From Methanosarcinales archaeon Methan_01 (GTDB lineage: Archaea > Halobacteriota > Methanosarcinia > Methanotrichales > Methanotrichaceae), in assembly GCA_001602645.1 (NCBI GenBank), contig LUYE01000006.1, positions 27,142 through 91,141 of the forward strand: a DNA stretch of 64,000 bases. Direction: 5' to 3'. This document shows, piece after piece, positions 1 to 8,605 of the stretch. Made by a program: the position numbers and the translations under genes. Numbering within the stretch: position 1 is the first letter of the stretch; every line of letters starts with the position of its first letter. The notes under the pieces are model-generated. The model was not told the origin of the DNA. It ran no database searches and worked only from the letters and a program-made list of their open reading frames with translations.

Positions 1-27
1 CGCAATACCAATTCGAGGCATGATAAT

Positions 28-1632
28 TTGACACCATTTATTGAGATCCGGGACTTGACAGTGCGGTTTGGCGAAGTTGAAGCTCTCCGCCATGTCAATT
101 TGGAGATCGAAGAGGGAGAGTCTCTCGGCATTCTGGGAAGGAGCGGATCGGGGAAGAGCGTCCTTCTCCACGTCCTCCGAGGGGTCGAGCCCTTCGAGGA
201 GATCACCGGCGAAGTGATCTACCACGTCGCAAGATGCTCCCAGTGCAACCATGTGGAGCCACCGAGCAAGGTCGGCGAAAGCTGCAGGTGCGGCGGAACC
301 TTCCAGCCCTTCGAAGCGGACTTCGTATCTCTCGGGATCAACGATCCCAAAAGGAGAGACGTATCTCGCAGGATCGCCATCATGCTTCAGAGGACCTTCG
401 CCCTCTACGGCGACGAGAGGGTCATCGTCAACGTCATGCGGGCGGTGGAGGAGGCATCCGGCGGGTCGATAAGCGTCAACCGGGCGGCGGACCTCCTCGA
501 CGAGGTGAACATGTCCCACAGGATGATGCACGTGGCAAGGGAGCTCTCCGGGGGCGAGAAGCAGAGGGTGGTCCTCGCCCGGCAGCTCGCCAAGTCTCCG
601 ATGATGCTCCTCGCCGACGAGCCCTCCGGTACCTTGGACCCGAAGACCGCCGACCTCGTCCACGATAGCATAAGGCGGGCGGTAGACGACTTCAACATGA
701 CGATGATCATCACCAGCCACTGGCCGGACGTCATGGTGGAGCTGACGGACAGGGCCGTACTCCTCGACCACGGCGAGGTCGTCTCCCTGGGCGAGCCCTC
801 GAAGATCGCCGGGGAGTTCGTCGCCATGGCCGGGAAGATCGAAGATAGGAAGAAGACCGACGTCGGATCGCCGATCATCCGATGCAGAGACCTCTCCAAG
901 AGGTATATCAGCATCGACCGGGGCGTTGTCCGGGCCGTCGACGAAGTCTCCCTGGAGATATACGAGGGCGAGATCTTCGGCCTCGTGGGGACGAGCGGCG
1001 CCGGCAAGACCACCCTCTCCAAGATGCTGAACGGGATCGTCCTCCCCACCAGCGGGGGCATCTGGTGCAGGGTCGGCGACGACTGGGTGGACATGACGAT
1101 CCTCGGCGCAGACCAGAAGGGGAGGGCGACCAAGTACATGGGGATGCTCCACCAGGAGTATACCCTCTACCCCTACCGGAGCGTCATAGACAACCTCACC
1201 GAGTCGATAGGGCTCTCCCTCCCCTTCGAGCTGGCCGAGAGGAAGGCGATCCACACCCTGGTGACGGTCGGCTTCTCCGAGGGTGAGGCGGAGAAGGTCC
1301 TCACCAAGAACCCCAACGAGCTGAGCGAGGGCGAGAGACATAGGGTGGCCATGGCCCAGGTCCTGATAAAGGAGCCGAGGATAGTGGTCCTGGACGAGCC
1401 GACGGGGACGATGGACCTCATCACCAAGATAGACGTCTCCAAATCGGTCCTGAACGCCAGGGAGGAGCTCGGGGAGACGTTCCTCATCGTCAGCCACGAC
1501 ATGGACTTCGTTCAGAACGTCTGCGACCGAGCGGCTTTGATGAGGAACGGGAAGATCGTCCACGTCGGAACGCCCGAAAGCGTCCTCTCCCTTATGACCA
1601 AAGAGGAAGAAGAGGAGATGCTGGGGAGTTAA
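28..1632 (+). CDS. atwA: Methyl-coenzyme M reductase activation component A2 (twin ATPase)
   Basis: Soluble twin ABC ATPase of 534 residues, the usual length for component A2, which hydrolyses ATP during reductive activation of the nickel F430 of methyl-coenzyme M reductase. The first nucleotide-binding domain has Walker A GRSGSGKS at about residues 37-44 and signature LSGGEKQR; the second has GTSGAGKT and a variant signature LSEGERHR. Four cysteines near residues 70, 73, 86 and 88 form a metal-binding insert in domain one, typical of the family. There are no membrane segments. The TTG start follows GAGG. It leads an operon with six methanogenesis marker genes; the next gene starts 2 bases after its stop. 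Family assignment is confident; the activation role is known from Methanothermobacter. Confidence 0.95.
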   Translation: MTPFIEIRDLTVRFGEVEALRHVNLEIEEGESLGILGRSGSGKSVLLHVLRGVEPFEEITGEVIYHVARCSQCNHVEPPSKVGESCRCGGTFQPFEADFVSLGINDPKRRDVSRRIAIMLQRTFALYGDERVIVNVMRAVEEASGGSISVNRAADLLDEVNMSHRMMHVARELSGGEKQRVVLARQLAKSPMMLLADEPSGTLDPKTADLVHDSIRRAVDDFNMTMIITSHWPDVMVELTDRAVLLDHGEVVSLGEPSKIAGEFVAMAGKIEDRKKTDVGSPIIRCRDLSKRYISIDRGVVRAVDEVSLEIYEGEIFGLVGTSGAGKTTLSKMLNGIVLPTSGGIWCRVGDDWVDMTILGADQKGRATKYMGMLHQEYTLYPYRSVIDNLTESIGLSLPFELAERKAIHTLVTVGFSEGEAEKVLTKNPNELSEGERHRVAMAQVLIKEPRIVVLDEPTGTMDLITKIDVSKSVLNAREELGETFLIVSHDMDFVQNVCDRAALMRNGKIVHVGTPESVLSLMTKEEEEEMLGS

Positions 1633-1634
1633 CT

Positions 1635-3161
1635 TTGAAAGTCTTTGTGGACGGCGCAGAGATCACCCTTCAGGATGGCTCGACCCTTAAGAACGCCCTG
1701 GATGCGGCGGGAGTATCGCCCCAGAAGGAGGCGATCATCGGGATCGTCAAGGGCCGTGAGGAGGAGGCCCGGGAGACCAACTCTTACTGGCTTAACACCA
1801 CCAAGGGGAAGCTGAGGATAGAGCTCTTGGATACGGGCCTCCAGGATGTATGGCATCAGGCCGTCGGCCAGATATCGGGCCTCCGGGCGCGGTGGAGCGA
1901 CGGCGCCGCCGTGGCCTTCGGCCCCGTGAGGACGGAGATGGCCCCCACCAGGGGTGAGAACGAGTACGATCGGTGGGAGGTGGTCTTCGGAGCCAGCGGC
2001 TTCGAATCGGATAAGGCCCAGATAGTCTTCGCTAGGAAGAGGCACTCCGCGGCCTACGGCGCCCCCGCCGAGAACCGGGGGGTATTCGCGACGGTGGTGG
2101 GAGGAAAAGAGCTTCTGGCCAGGCTCGATATGGGCGATGCGATCCTGGACGCGGAGCCGATCGTGGAGTGGGCTGCCCTCACGGATAAGATGGCGACCCA
2201 AGACCTCTCTCTCCCGTTGTCAGAGGGCATGGAGGTATATTCCAGGATAGAGGTCGAGCTGATGGAGGAGGCTCCCCAGGGGGCGGAGTTCTTCCTGGCG
2301 GCGACGAGGGACGGAGTCTTCGTCATCGACGCCACCTCCAGCTCCTACGCCTCCTCCGACGTCCTTTTGGGCGAGCGGATCGAGTTTGAGAACCGCGAGC
2401 CCAGATCCGAGGGCGCCGTCACCATCAGGACCACGGGAAGGGGCCTCGGCCGGACATTCATCTACAAGGCGGACAGGACATCCACCCCCAGCCAATCGGT
2501 GGTGGGTACCGTCACCTCCGGCATGGATCTGGTGAAGCTGGCCGAGCCAGGGATGCGGCTTCTGGCGAAGGTTAAACCCGAGAGGATCATGCTGATGGGG
2601 CTATCCCTCAAAGAGGCGGAGCGGACCGCCACCGATCGGGGCCTCGCCTTTGAGGTGAGAGGCTACACCGGCGACGACGCCGTGGTGGTGGAGCAGAGCC
2701 CTGTCACCACCATGCAAATCCTGAAAGAGGGGCGGGTATCGGTAACCTCGATCCCGGCCGATCGGATGGTCTCGATCGAGCTCTACGACGACCTCGCTCC
2801 CAAGACCCTGGACTACTTCAGGCACGTGGTGGGGCTGAAAGAGAAGCCCGTGGGTCCTCTGCCCGTCTACTTCGTCTACGAGAATACCGTCCTCTTCAAG
2901 CCCGTCATATCGGCGACGAGCTACAAGGAGATCCTCCCCGAGAACAAGCCCGTCGACGTGGTCAGGGCCGGAGAGATCGGGGTCACCAACCAGGCGGCGA
3001 AGAACGCTGGCCTCGTGGGGGTAAAGCTGGAGGACGACCCTCGATACGGACCCTCGGGGGAGAAGTTCCTCGCGACCAACATCGTCGGTCGGATCCTCGA
3101 CCTGGAGAAGCTCCGGGACGTCAAGGAGGAGGAGACCGTTTACGTTCTGGAGGTGCGATAG
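1635..3161 (+). CDS. mmp3: Methanogenesis marker protein 3 (Mcr activation complex)
   Basis: 508-residue protein matching methanogenesis marker 3. The N-terminus resembles a small ubiquitin-like fold (MKVFVDGAEITLQDG), and two central/late segments resemble cyclophilin-like peptidyl-prolyl isomerase domains, for example around MVSIELYDDLAPKTLDYF. The TTG start is two bases after atwA stops. Mmp3 copurifies with McrC, Mmp7, Mmp17 and A2 in the Methanothermobacter component A3a that activates methyl-coenzyme M reductase; that is established knowledge. Its exact chemistry is not settled. No signal peptide or membrane helix is visible. The next gene (marker 6) begins with GTG immediately after this stop, so translation is probably coupled. 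Confidence 0.93.
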   Translation: MKVFVDGAEITLQDGSTLKNALDAAGVSPQKEAIIGIVKGREEEARETNSYWLNTTKGKLRIELLDTGLQDVWHQAVGQISGLRARWSDGAAVAFGPVRTEMAPTRGENEYDRWEVVFGASGFESDKAQIVFARKRHSAAYGAPAENRGVFATVVGGKELLARLDMGDAILDAEPIVEWAALTDKMATQDLSLPLSEGMEVYSRIEVELMEEAPQGAEFFLAATRDGVFVIDATSSSYASSDVLLGERIEFENREPRSEGAVTIRTTGRGLGRTFIYKADRTSTPSQSVVGTVTSGMDLVKLAEPGMRLLAKVKPERIMLMGLSLKEAERTATDRGLAFEVRGYTGDDAVVVEQSPVTTMQILKEGRVSVTSIPADRMVSIELYDDLAPKTLDYFRHVVGLKEKPVGPLPVYFVYENTVLFKPVISATSYKEILPENKPVDVVRAGEIGVTNQAAKNAGLVGVKLEDDPRYGPSGEKFLATNIVGRILDLEKLRDVKEEETVYVLEVR

Positions 3162-3587
3162 GTGAAGGCTACCAAGTACGTCGTGACGAGCCAGGAATCC
3201 GACGTCCTCCCCTCCGACATCGCTCTCAAGATATACGAGCTGGGCCGGGATATCAACGTCAAAGAGACCTGCTTTGGCGTCATCATCGATGGCGAGGAGG
3301 AGGACATCAGGGCGACGGTGGAAGAGCTGAGGAAGATGGACGAGAGCAACATCTTCATCAAAGACCGGGGCTTTCCGCCCGGGGATCCCAGAAGGTGTCG
3401 GGGCCACCGGGGCGGCGGAGCCAGGCCCGGCTTCTACATGATGCAGCACGAGTCCGAGATCCTCCCCCTGATATCCCGGGCCCTCGAAGCCGATCTCCGG
3501 GGCGAGGAGGCCCCTCTCCCGATCGAGGCGAAGAAGCGGCCGGGGTTGGAGGAGCTGGAAGAGATGATAAACGAGGAATTTTCCTGA
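3162..3587 (+). CDS. mmp6: Methanogenesis marker protein 6
   Basis: 141-residue cytosolic protein of the marker 6 family, restricted to methanogens and relatives. A GTG start abuts the mmp3 stop codon. The diagnostic stretch is a glycine/arginine-rich loop with one cysteine (RRCRGHRGGGARPGF) at about residues 79-93. The C-terminal 25 residues are acidic and helical. Function is not established; its constant position beside markers 3, 5, 15, 17 and 7 suggests a role in Mcr maturation or activation, which is inference. It is followed 9 bases later by marker 5. Confidence 0.9.
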   Translation: MKATKYVVTSQESDVLPSDIALKIYELGRDINVKETCFGVIIDGEEEDIRATVEELRKMDESNIFIKDRGFPPGDPRRCRGHRGGGARPGFYMMQHESEILPLISRALEADLRGEEAPLPIEAKKRPGLEELEEMINEEFS

Positions 3588-3596
3588 GGTTGGTTC

Positions 3597-4034
3597 ATGG
3601 TCAAAGTCATGGTTTACCCCCCCACCAGCATGATCCTGTCAGACCTCGTCGAAAGGACGGGTCACGAGGCGCTGGTGGTATCAAAAGAGGTCAGAAAGAA
3701 GGTCAACACCGCTGGTCTCGACTCCCCGCCCCTGAACATGACCCCGGAGGACCCGAAGAAGGGGCTGAAGTACGCCGCCGTCGACGTCCCCTCGGGGGTG
3801 AGGGGGAGGATGTCCCTCCTCGGTCCGATGATCGAGGAGGCGGAGGCCGCCATCGTCGTATTGAACGACCGATGCACCCTGGGGTGTACCGGATGCGCCA
3901 GGACCAACGAGCTGACCCGCTTCCTCCTCAGGACGAAGCGGATCCCCCTCCTGGAGCTGGAATATCCCGGGGATGAGCTTGCTGCGCGGCGGTTCGTCTC
4001 AAGAATCCGGGAGTTTCTGGAGGGGTTGAGTTGA
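3597..4034 (+). CDS. mmp5: Methanogenesis marker protein 5
   Basis: 145-residue protein of the marker 5 family. Visible features are a mid-protein segment with [21 protein letters not shown] and a cysteine pair near residues 99-102 (CTLGCTGCA), which could bind metal or a cluster. The ATG start follows a TGAGGTTGG leader. Its stop overlaps the TTG start of marker 15 by four bases (TTGA), so the two are translationally coupled. Function is unknown; the conserved association with Mcr activation genes makes a maturation role likely. No transmembrane segment. Confidence 0.9.
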   Translation: MVKVMVYPPTSMILSDLVERTGHEALVVSKEVRKKVNTAGLDSPPLNMTPEDPKKGLKYAAVDVPSGVRGRMSLLGPMIEEAEAAIVVLNDRCTLGCTGCARTNELTRFLLRTKRIPLLELEYPGDELAARRFVSRIREFLEGLS

Positions 4035-5257
4035 TCAGGATAGCCCAGCTCTCCTGCGGCCCCGAGTACAGCGGGGTCCAGCAGGAGCTGGAGAAGGCCG
4101 CCGAGATGGTGGGGGCCGAGCTGGTCTTCCCCGAGGTCTCCCTCGACGACGTCCGGAACGTAGAGGAGAGGTTCGGGATCGAGGTGGCGAGCGGCGACCT
4201 GAACCTCGCCATGGCCAGGGCCACCAGGATCGTGGAGAACACCGACCTCGCCGACGCCGTCTTCGTCGCGACCTGCTTTCGGTGCGCCGAGGGGGCCATC
4301 GTTCGAAGTGAGCTACGGAAGTACATCCATGAGAACTCCAGGATCCCCGTCCTCAGCTACTCCTTCACTGAGAGAACGAAGGCCGAGACCCTCCTCACGA
4401 GGATGGAGGCCCTCGTCACCACCGCCAAGTTCAAGGGGCTCTTATCCCGGGAGAGGCAGACCGGCCTAACCGCCGGGATCGACTCCGGCTCGACGACGAC
4501 CAAGGCGGTGGTGATGAGGGATAACAAGGTGATAGGGACCGGATGGGGCCCCACCACCGAGGTTCTGAAGAGCGCCGAGCAGGCGTACAACGCCGCCCTC
4601 GAATCGGCGGGGGTCGAGAGGAACGAGATCGAGGCGCTGGGGACGACCGGATACGGCCGCCACCTCGTCGGCAAGGAGTTCGGCGCGAAGCTTATCCAGG
4701 AGGAGATCACCGTCAACTCCAAGGGGGCGGTCTTCCTGGCGGACGCCCAGAGGGGAAACGCCACGGTGATCGATATCGGAGGGATGGACAACAAGGCGAT
4801 ATCCGTCCAAGACGGGGTCCCCGGGACCTTCACCATGGGCGGGATCTGCGCCGGGGCCTCGGGAAGGTTTCTGGAGCTGACGGCCAAAAGGCTCGGCGTC
4901 GAGATAACGGAGCTCGGGAAGCTCGCCCTGAAGGGAGACCATCGGAACGTCCCCATGAACAGCTACTGCATCGTCTTCGGAACCCAGAGCCTGGTCAACA
5001 GCCTCTCGACGGGGTCCAGGCCCGAGGACGTGGCGATGGCCGCCTGCCACAGCGTCGCCGAGCAGGTCTTCGAGCAGCAGCTCCAGGAGGTGGAGGTGAA
5101 GGAGCCGGTGATCATGGTGGGGGGGACCTCCCTGATCGAGGGGCTCCCGCGGGCGATGGAGGGCCTTCTGGGGCTGAAGGTGACCGTCCCAGAATACGCC
5201 CAGTACATCGGTTGTGTCGGAGCAAGCCTCCTCGTCTCGGGGCTCGTGGAGGATTGA
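4031..5257 (+). CDS. mmp15: Methanogenesis marker protein 15 (activator-type ATPase)
   Basis: 408-residue protein of marker 15. The N-terminal 140 residues are specific to the family and include CFRCAEG. The rest is an ASKHA-fold ATPase of the BadF/BadG/HgdC type: phosphate-binding loop [13 protein letters not shown] near residue 148, [11 protein letters not shown] with the cysteine equivalent to the [4Fe-4S] ligand of 2-hydroxyacyl-CoA dehydratase activators, and a second cysteine in [12 protein letters not shown]. By analogy it could drive ATP-dependent electron transfer at very low potential, which would suit reduction of F430 nickel; this is inference. The TTG start overlaps the mmp5 stop. 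Confidence 0.92.
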   Translation: MIRIAQLSCGPEYSGVQQELEKAAEMVGAELVFPEVSLDDVRNVEERFGIEVASGDLNLAMARATRIVENTDLADAVFVATCFRCAEGAIVRSELRKYIHENSRIPVLSYSFTERTKAETLLTRMEALVTTAKFKGLLSRERQTGLTAGIDSGSTTTKAVVMRDNKVIGTGWGPTTEVLKSAEQAYNAALESAGVERNEIEALGTTGYGRHLVGKEFGAKLIQEEITVNSKGAVFLADAQRGNATVIDIGGMDNKAISVQDGVPGTFTMGGICAGASGRFLELTAKRLGVEITELGKLALKGDHRNVPMNSYCIVFGTQSLVNSLSTGSRPEDVAMAACHSVAEQVFEQQLQEVEVKEPVIMVGGTSLIEGLPRAMEGLLGLKVTVPEYAQYIGCVGASLLVSGLVED

Positions 5258-5258
5258 G

Positions 5259-5834
5259 ATGGAGATGGACCCCCTCGAGGTCTTCGAGGTCGAGATGCCC
5301 GGCGAGGAGTACGGCGCCGAGAAGTATCGGGAGATCATCATGGACATCCTCCAGGACCTGGGGCTGATCAGGTCGATCGGGAGGCTCTACGTCTACGTCG
5401 AGATAGGGGTCCCCTACTTCGCCGTCTACGGGATGATCCGGGGGAAGCTCCCTCCCCTCAGGGTGCGGGACGTCGGCGATCTGGTGGCTGCCGAGGGCGG
5501 TTATCAGATCACCGTGGAGGACGAGGAGCACATGGCCGGCCTCATCCGGGCCCTCTGGGAGGCCTACGGCCGGGAGAAGGTCGAGCAGCCCGACAGAAAC
5601 GTTCTGGTGGTCCTATCGGATGAGTCCCCCGAGGAGCTGGTGGTGGCGGATCTGGAGACGGAGTTTCGACGGGACCTGATGGACGCCCTCGTCAGGATAG
5701 CCCCCGAGGGATTCAGGAACCGGAGGAACGAGATGGGCAAAGATAGCTTCTTCTTCCTGGCGGCGGAGGAGACGATAAAGCCCGAGCTCCTCGCCGAGGC
5801 GAAGGAGAAGATCGGAGGCATGCGAGATGCTTGA
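5259..5834 (+). CDS. mmp17: Methanogenesis marker protein 17 (Mcr activation complex)
   Basis: 191-residue protein of the marker 17 family, a member of the A3a activation complex with McrC, Mmp3, Mmp7 and A2 in Methanothermobacter. The ATG chosen lies 1 base after the mmp15 stop; a second ATG two codons later is possible. The sequence is acidic, with a conserved middle segment beginning YFAVYGMIRGKLPPLRVRDV. No cysteine-rich cluster site, signal peptide or membrane segment is seen. Its end overlaps the mmp7 start by eight bases, so it is co-translated with mmp7. Confidence 0.92.
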   Translation: MEMDPLEVFEVEMPGEEYGAEKYREIIMDILQDLGLIRSIGRLYVYVEIGVPYFAVYGMIRGKLPPLRVRDVGDLVAAEGGYQITVEDEEHMAGLIRALWEAYGREKVEQPDRNVLVVLSDESPEELVVADLETEFRRDLMDALVRIAPEGFRNRRNEMGKDSFFFLAAEETIKPELLAEAKEKIGGMRDA

Positions 5835-6750
5835 TCCCGTGATGTTCACCGGCGGCGTCTACAAGCACGACCTGGTGACGGAGCTCGTCGAGGATCTGGG
5901 GGGCTACCTCCTCCAGAAGAACGTCACCCAGAGCGAGGTGATCCTTCTGATGCTCGTCCCCCACGAGGACATGCAGGTCCTGGAGGCGTTGACCAAGGAG
6001 CTGAAGGGGAAGCTCGAAAGGGCTCCCCTCGCGGGGACGGAGATCGCCGTGGTGACCCCGACCCTAGCCATCCATCACCTCCCCCACCCCGCCTGCGACG
6101 TCGCCGAGTACCTCCGGAGGCACGGGGCGAAGAGCAACATGATAGGGATGAGCCGGGGGGTCGCGAAGAAGATCGCTCAGATCGACGAGTACGAAACGAC
6201 CCTCATCAACGAGCACGACGCCGTCGTCTTCACCTTCGGGAACTTCGCCGACTGCATCCTCAAGAAGGAGCACCTTTACAGAGCCCTCACCATCCCCGTC
6301 ATCGTCACCGGCGGCCCCGAGATGAGGAAGGAGGACCTTCCCTACGCCTTCGAGTACGTCCCGAACGTCGGCCGGATCGCCCACCGGTCCCGGAAGGCGA
6401 CGGAGATCGGAAGCCTCGACAACATCGTCGCCGCGGTGGGGAGAGCCCTCGACAGCGTTCGCGCCTCGATCTTCAAGGATCCCCTCACCACCACCCCCCC
6501 GAGGGTGATGGACGCGGTGAGGGAGCAGGTCCCCGATGTCCTTTCGTCCCATTCGCCCCTCCCGATAGCCCTCAACCTCAACGGCCTGAGGATAAAGCTT
6601 CCTTACGATGAATATCACGAGGCTGTGGCGGGCGTCAGGTTTGAGGAGGGGGTAACCCTGGGGGAGATAGCCAAGGTGATGCCGTCGAGGATGAAGGACT
6701 ATATACTCGTCCGGATATTGCCCGTCTCTGAAACCGGCTTTGTCGTCTAG
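5827..6750 (+). CDS. mmp7: Methanogenesis marker protein 7 (Mcr activation complex)
   Basis: 307-residue protein of marker 7. In Methanothermobacter, Mmp7 with Mmp17, Mmp3, McrC and A2 forms the ATP-dependent complex that reduces Mcr nickel, and recent structural work reports unusual iron-sulfur clusters in this assembly. Visible features: MFTGGVYKHDLVTELVEDLGGY at the N-terminus, one cysteine in HHLPHPACDVAEYLRR and one in NFADCILK, and GGPEMRKEDLPYAFEYVPN. It overlaps mmp17 by eight bases and is the last marker gene of the operon; a small AhpD-like gene follows after 9 bases. Confidence 0.93.
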   Translation: MLDPVMFTGGVYKHDLVTELVEDLGGYLLQKNVTQSEVILLMLVPHEDMQVLEALTKELKGKLERAPLAGTEIAVVTPTLAIHHLPHPACDVAEYLRRHGAKSNMIGMSRGVAKKIAQIDEYETTLINEHDAVVFTFGNFADCILKKEHLYRALTIPVIVTGGPEMRKEDLPYAFEYVPNVGRIAHRSRKATEIGSLDNIVAAVGRALDSVRASIFKDPLTTTPPRVMDAVREQVPDVLSSHSPLPIALNLNGLRIKLPYDEYHEAVAGVRFEEGVTLGEIAKVMPSRMKDYILVRILPVSETGFVV

Positions 6751-6759
6751 GTGAGATGA

Positions 6760-7203
6760 ATGAGTTTTGAAGAAGATCTGGAGAGGATCCTCGATAAGGG
6801 CACTGAACAGACGGCGGAGGATATGCTCGCCTCCATCGAGAAGGCGTACGGCGAGGTCCCTTATATATTCGGGTTCATGAAGGACAAACCCGAGCTCCTG
6901 GTGACGAAGATCCTTCACAACAACGCCATCATAAGAAGCTCTCAGGCCCTGGACATGGAGACCCAAGAGCTGATATCCATCGCCGTCGCCGCGGCGATCC
7001 GGTGCAGCCACTGCCTCAAGCTCCACATCAGGGTCGCGAAACGGATGGGGGTAACCGACGACGAGATCGGCGCCGCCCTCCTCATCGCCGGGAACATCGC
7101 CAACGCCACCGTCCTCGCCATGGCCACGAGAGAGCTGAACGAAGAGAAAGGGATCTGCCCCGTCTGCCAGGTGAGCGGGAACGGAGACCCGATAGACATC
7201 TGA
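6760..7203 (+). CDS. Carboxymuconolactone decarboxylase / AhpD-like thiol protein
   Basis: 147-residue all-helical protein of the carboxymuconolactone decarboxylase (AhpD-like) family. The hallmark redox motif is ...IRCSHCLKLHIRVAKRMG at about residues 84-101, with CxxC and the downstream histidine. A second cysteine pair, CPVC, lies ten residues from the C-terminus and is not part of the core fold. The family includes peroxidase-linked thiol reductants and decarboxylases; CxxC favours a thiol redox role. It sits 9 bases after mmp7 and is likely the last gene of the Mcr activation operon, which would fit protection of an oxygen-sensitive process, though that is inference. Confidence 0.85.
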   Translation: MSFEEDLERILDKGTEQTAEDMLASIEKAYGEVPYIFGFMKDKPELLVTKILHNNAIIRSSQALDMETQELISIAVAAAIRCSHCLKLHIRVAKRMGVTDDEIGAALLIAGNIANATVLAMATRELNEEKGICPVCQVSGNGDPIDI

Positions 7204-7469
7204 TCGGCGTCTTCGATGCAACTGTGGTAATTAAGTAGCAGCCCACTAAGAGGATTTCGATTAACCTCTGGCTAAGCGTCCCAATTAAATTTGGGATCTA
7301 GAGGGGGTATTCGGAATCCTCAGTAGTTGTTCGGTATGGTAGTATTCTCACATTGAGATAAAATCATGGGAGCCGCCAACCAGTTCTGGCGAAATGTCTC
7401 CTGCCCAGGCTGCAAAGGGCCTCAAAATACGTAATACCGTCTTAATATTTTTCTTGATAGTTCAGAACG
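7204..7469. other. Non-coding stretch after the Mcr activation operon
   Basis: About 265 bases with no convincing reading frame. It is richer in A+T than the flanking genes. No strong GC stem followed by a T run was found directly after the stop at 7203. The right end runs into the promoter for the secreted protein at 7634. Confidence 0.5.
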
Positions 7470-7480
7470 TTTATATATTA
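7470..7480 (+). promoter_or_regulatory. Archaeal TATA box for the gene at 7634
   Basis: TTTATATATTA is a good TATA-binding-protein site in a locally A+T-rich context. Transcription would begin near 7500, giving an unusually long leader of about 135 bases that contains several stem-loops. Confidence 0.65.
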
Positions 7481-7496
7481 GTAATCGGAGATGGTC

Positions 7497-7620
7497 ATCC
7501 GGGGTGCTGAGACCCCGATTCCTAGTGGCGGCTTATGGTGCCACCCGACTCTGACGGTAAGCAAAATGTCGGACGGAAGAGAAACTGGCCTCGACACTAT
7601 TCCGAGTAGGGATGTAATAC
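7497..7620 (+). ncRNA. Structured 5' leader, unknown class
   Basis: Between the TATA box and the start codon are three consecutive simple stem-loops: CGGGGT/ACCCCG (7500-7505 with 7512-7517), GTGGC/GCCAC (7525-7529 with 7540-7544) and CCGAC/GTCGG (7545-7549 with 7568-7572). The last two are separated by no bases, so they could stack. Archaeal mRNAs usually have short leaders, so a 135-base structured leader is notable. It does not match the TPP, fluoride, cobalamin or SAM riboswitch cores as I know them. It may be a riboswitch, a stability element or an RNA gene; unresolved. Confidence 0.45.
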
Positions 7621-7633
7621 GAGGTGGATATAA

Positions 7634-8341
7634 ATGAGCAAAAAAGCCCTTGCGGCCATCGCGTTTCTGGCGATGGCGGTCCTCTCAGTGAGCTATGGGG
7701 TGCTGGCTGAAGAGACCGAAGAACTCCAACCTGAGAAGAACGTCACATTCATGTTCGTGCAGACCGCCCAGTCTGGCACGCTCATCCCGGTGGAGGGGAT
7801 GGATAACCTCTACACCCTGACTCTCATGGGTGTCGCCCCCCAGACGATCGCCTTCTCGGACCGACCTGAGAGGATCGTGGTCCAGGCGCCGATGCAGCAG
7901 TTCCTAGACGGAATGTGCTTCTCATGTGATAATCCGCCAAACGCTGCCATAGAGATCCTGGATGCAGATGGGGACGAGGACCTAGCAGTGGTGGAACTCT
8001 TCGATCCCGTCTACGACGCTGCCAACCAAACACTCCAGTACAACGTGAGCTTCCTGGAACTACCGGATCTCAGCTATGCCGTGTTCAACGAGCGTGCTGA
8101 CGAGGCCCTGCCGGAGACCTTCGGCTCAGCTGCTCTGTTTATCGATGATTGCAAAGATGGCGCTGTGGAGTGCAACAAAGGCCCTTATACATGGTCAGAA
8201 TATTGTGGCAAAATCAAGACGGGCTGTTGTTGGGATTGGTCAGACTTTTGTTGTGAGATGTGCCACGACCCCGATTATTACGAGGATGCATGTGAGAAGA
8301 AATACGGCTCAAGCTGCATAACTCTTAGGGATATGTGCTAG
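7634..8341 (+). CDS. Secreted protein of the SDRPER family with Cys-rich tail
   Basis: 235 residues. The N-terminus (SKKALAAIAFLAMAVLSVSY) is a signal peptide, with likely cleavage near ...GVLAEE. The middle contains TLTLMGVAPQTIAFSDRPER, a pattern I recall from conserved secreted proteins of archaea and bacteria with no known function, followed by a segment with FLDGMCFSCDNPPNAAIEIL. The last 60 residues carry 13 cysteines, including CCWDWSDFCCEMCHD, suggesting several disulfides or a metal site outside the cell. The ATG follows GAGGTGG. A terminator-like hairpin lies 40 bases past the stop. Function is not recognised. Confidence 0.8.
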   Translation: MSKKALAAIAFLAMAVLSVSYGVLAEETEELQPEKNVTFMFVQTAQSGTLIPVEGMDNLYTLTLMGVAPQTIAFSDRPERIVVQAPMQQFLDGMCFSCDNPPNAAIEILDADGDEDLAVVELFDPVYDAANQTLQYNVSFLELPDLSYAVFNERADEALPETFGSAALFIDDCKDGAVECNKGPYTWSEYCGKIKTGCCWDWSDFCCEMCHDPDYYEDACEKKYGSSCITLRDMC

Positions 8342-8381
8342 TAGCGTATAAAATCGAAAAACGGTCAAGTTGCGCCGGCGC

Positions 8382-8404
8382 ACCCCGCAGCAGAGCTGCG
8401 GGGT
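8382..8404 (+). terminator. GC-rich hairpin after the gene at 7634
   Basis: Perfect 9-base-pair stem ACCCCGCAG/CTGCGGGGT with a five-base loop, then ATTCTGTC. It is placed 40 bases after the stop codon. The T content downstream is modest, so it may act as a processing or stability stem rather than a strict terminator. Confidence 0.6.
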
Positions 8405-8605
8405 ATTCTGTCGGGGAATTCTCAGTTTGGGAGGGGATCTTCTGCCGAGCCGGGCAGATAAGCAGCCTTTTCAAGGCGGTCCAAGGTTGAACTACCCATC
8501 AATAACAAGCATTGATTTACAATAGCTCAAGCGAATTTCGGTATCAGAATGACTGCATCGAAATGCGTTTTCTCGATCACGATCCTCTCACACGCCAAGA
8601 GAGAC

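Noticed and set aside
6064..7221. A 385-codon minus-strand frame over mmp7 and the AhpD-like gene
   Set aside because: Shadow frame; both plus-strand genes match families over their whole length.
7204..7469. A tRNA or C/D-box RNA in the gap after the Mcr operon
   Set aside because: No cloverleaf, T-loop or C/D box pair could be found by eye.
7500..7517. CGGGGTGCTGAGACCCCG as part of a TPP riboswitch
   Set aside because: GGGGTGC and CTGAGA recall the TPP core, but the CTGAT and GCGxAGGGA elements that must follow are absent, and the two parts form one simple hairpin.
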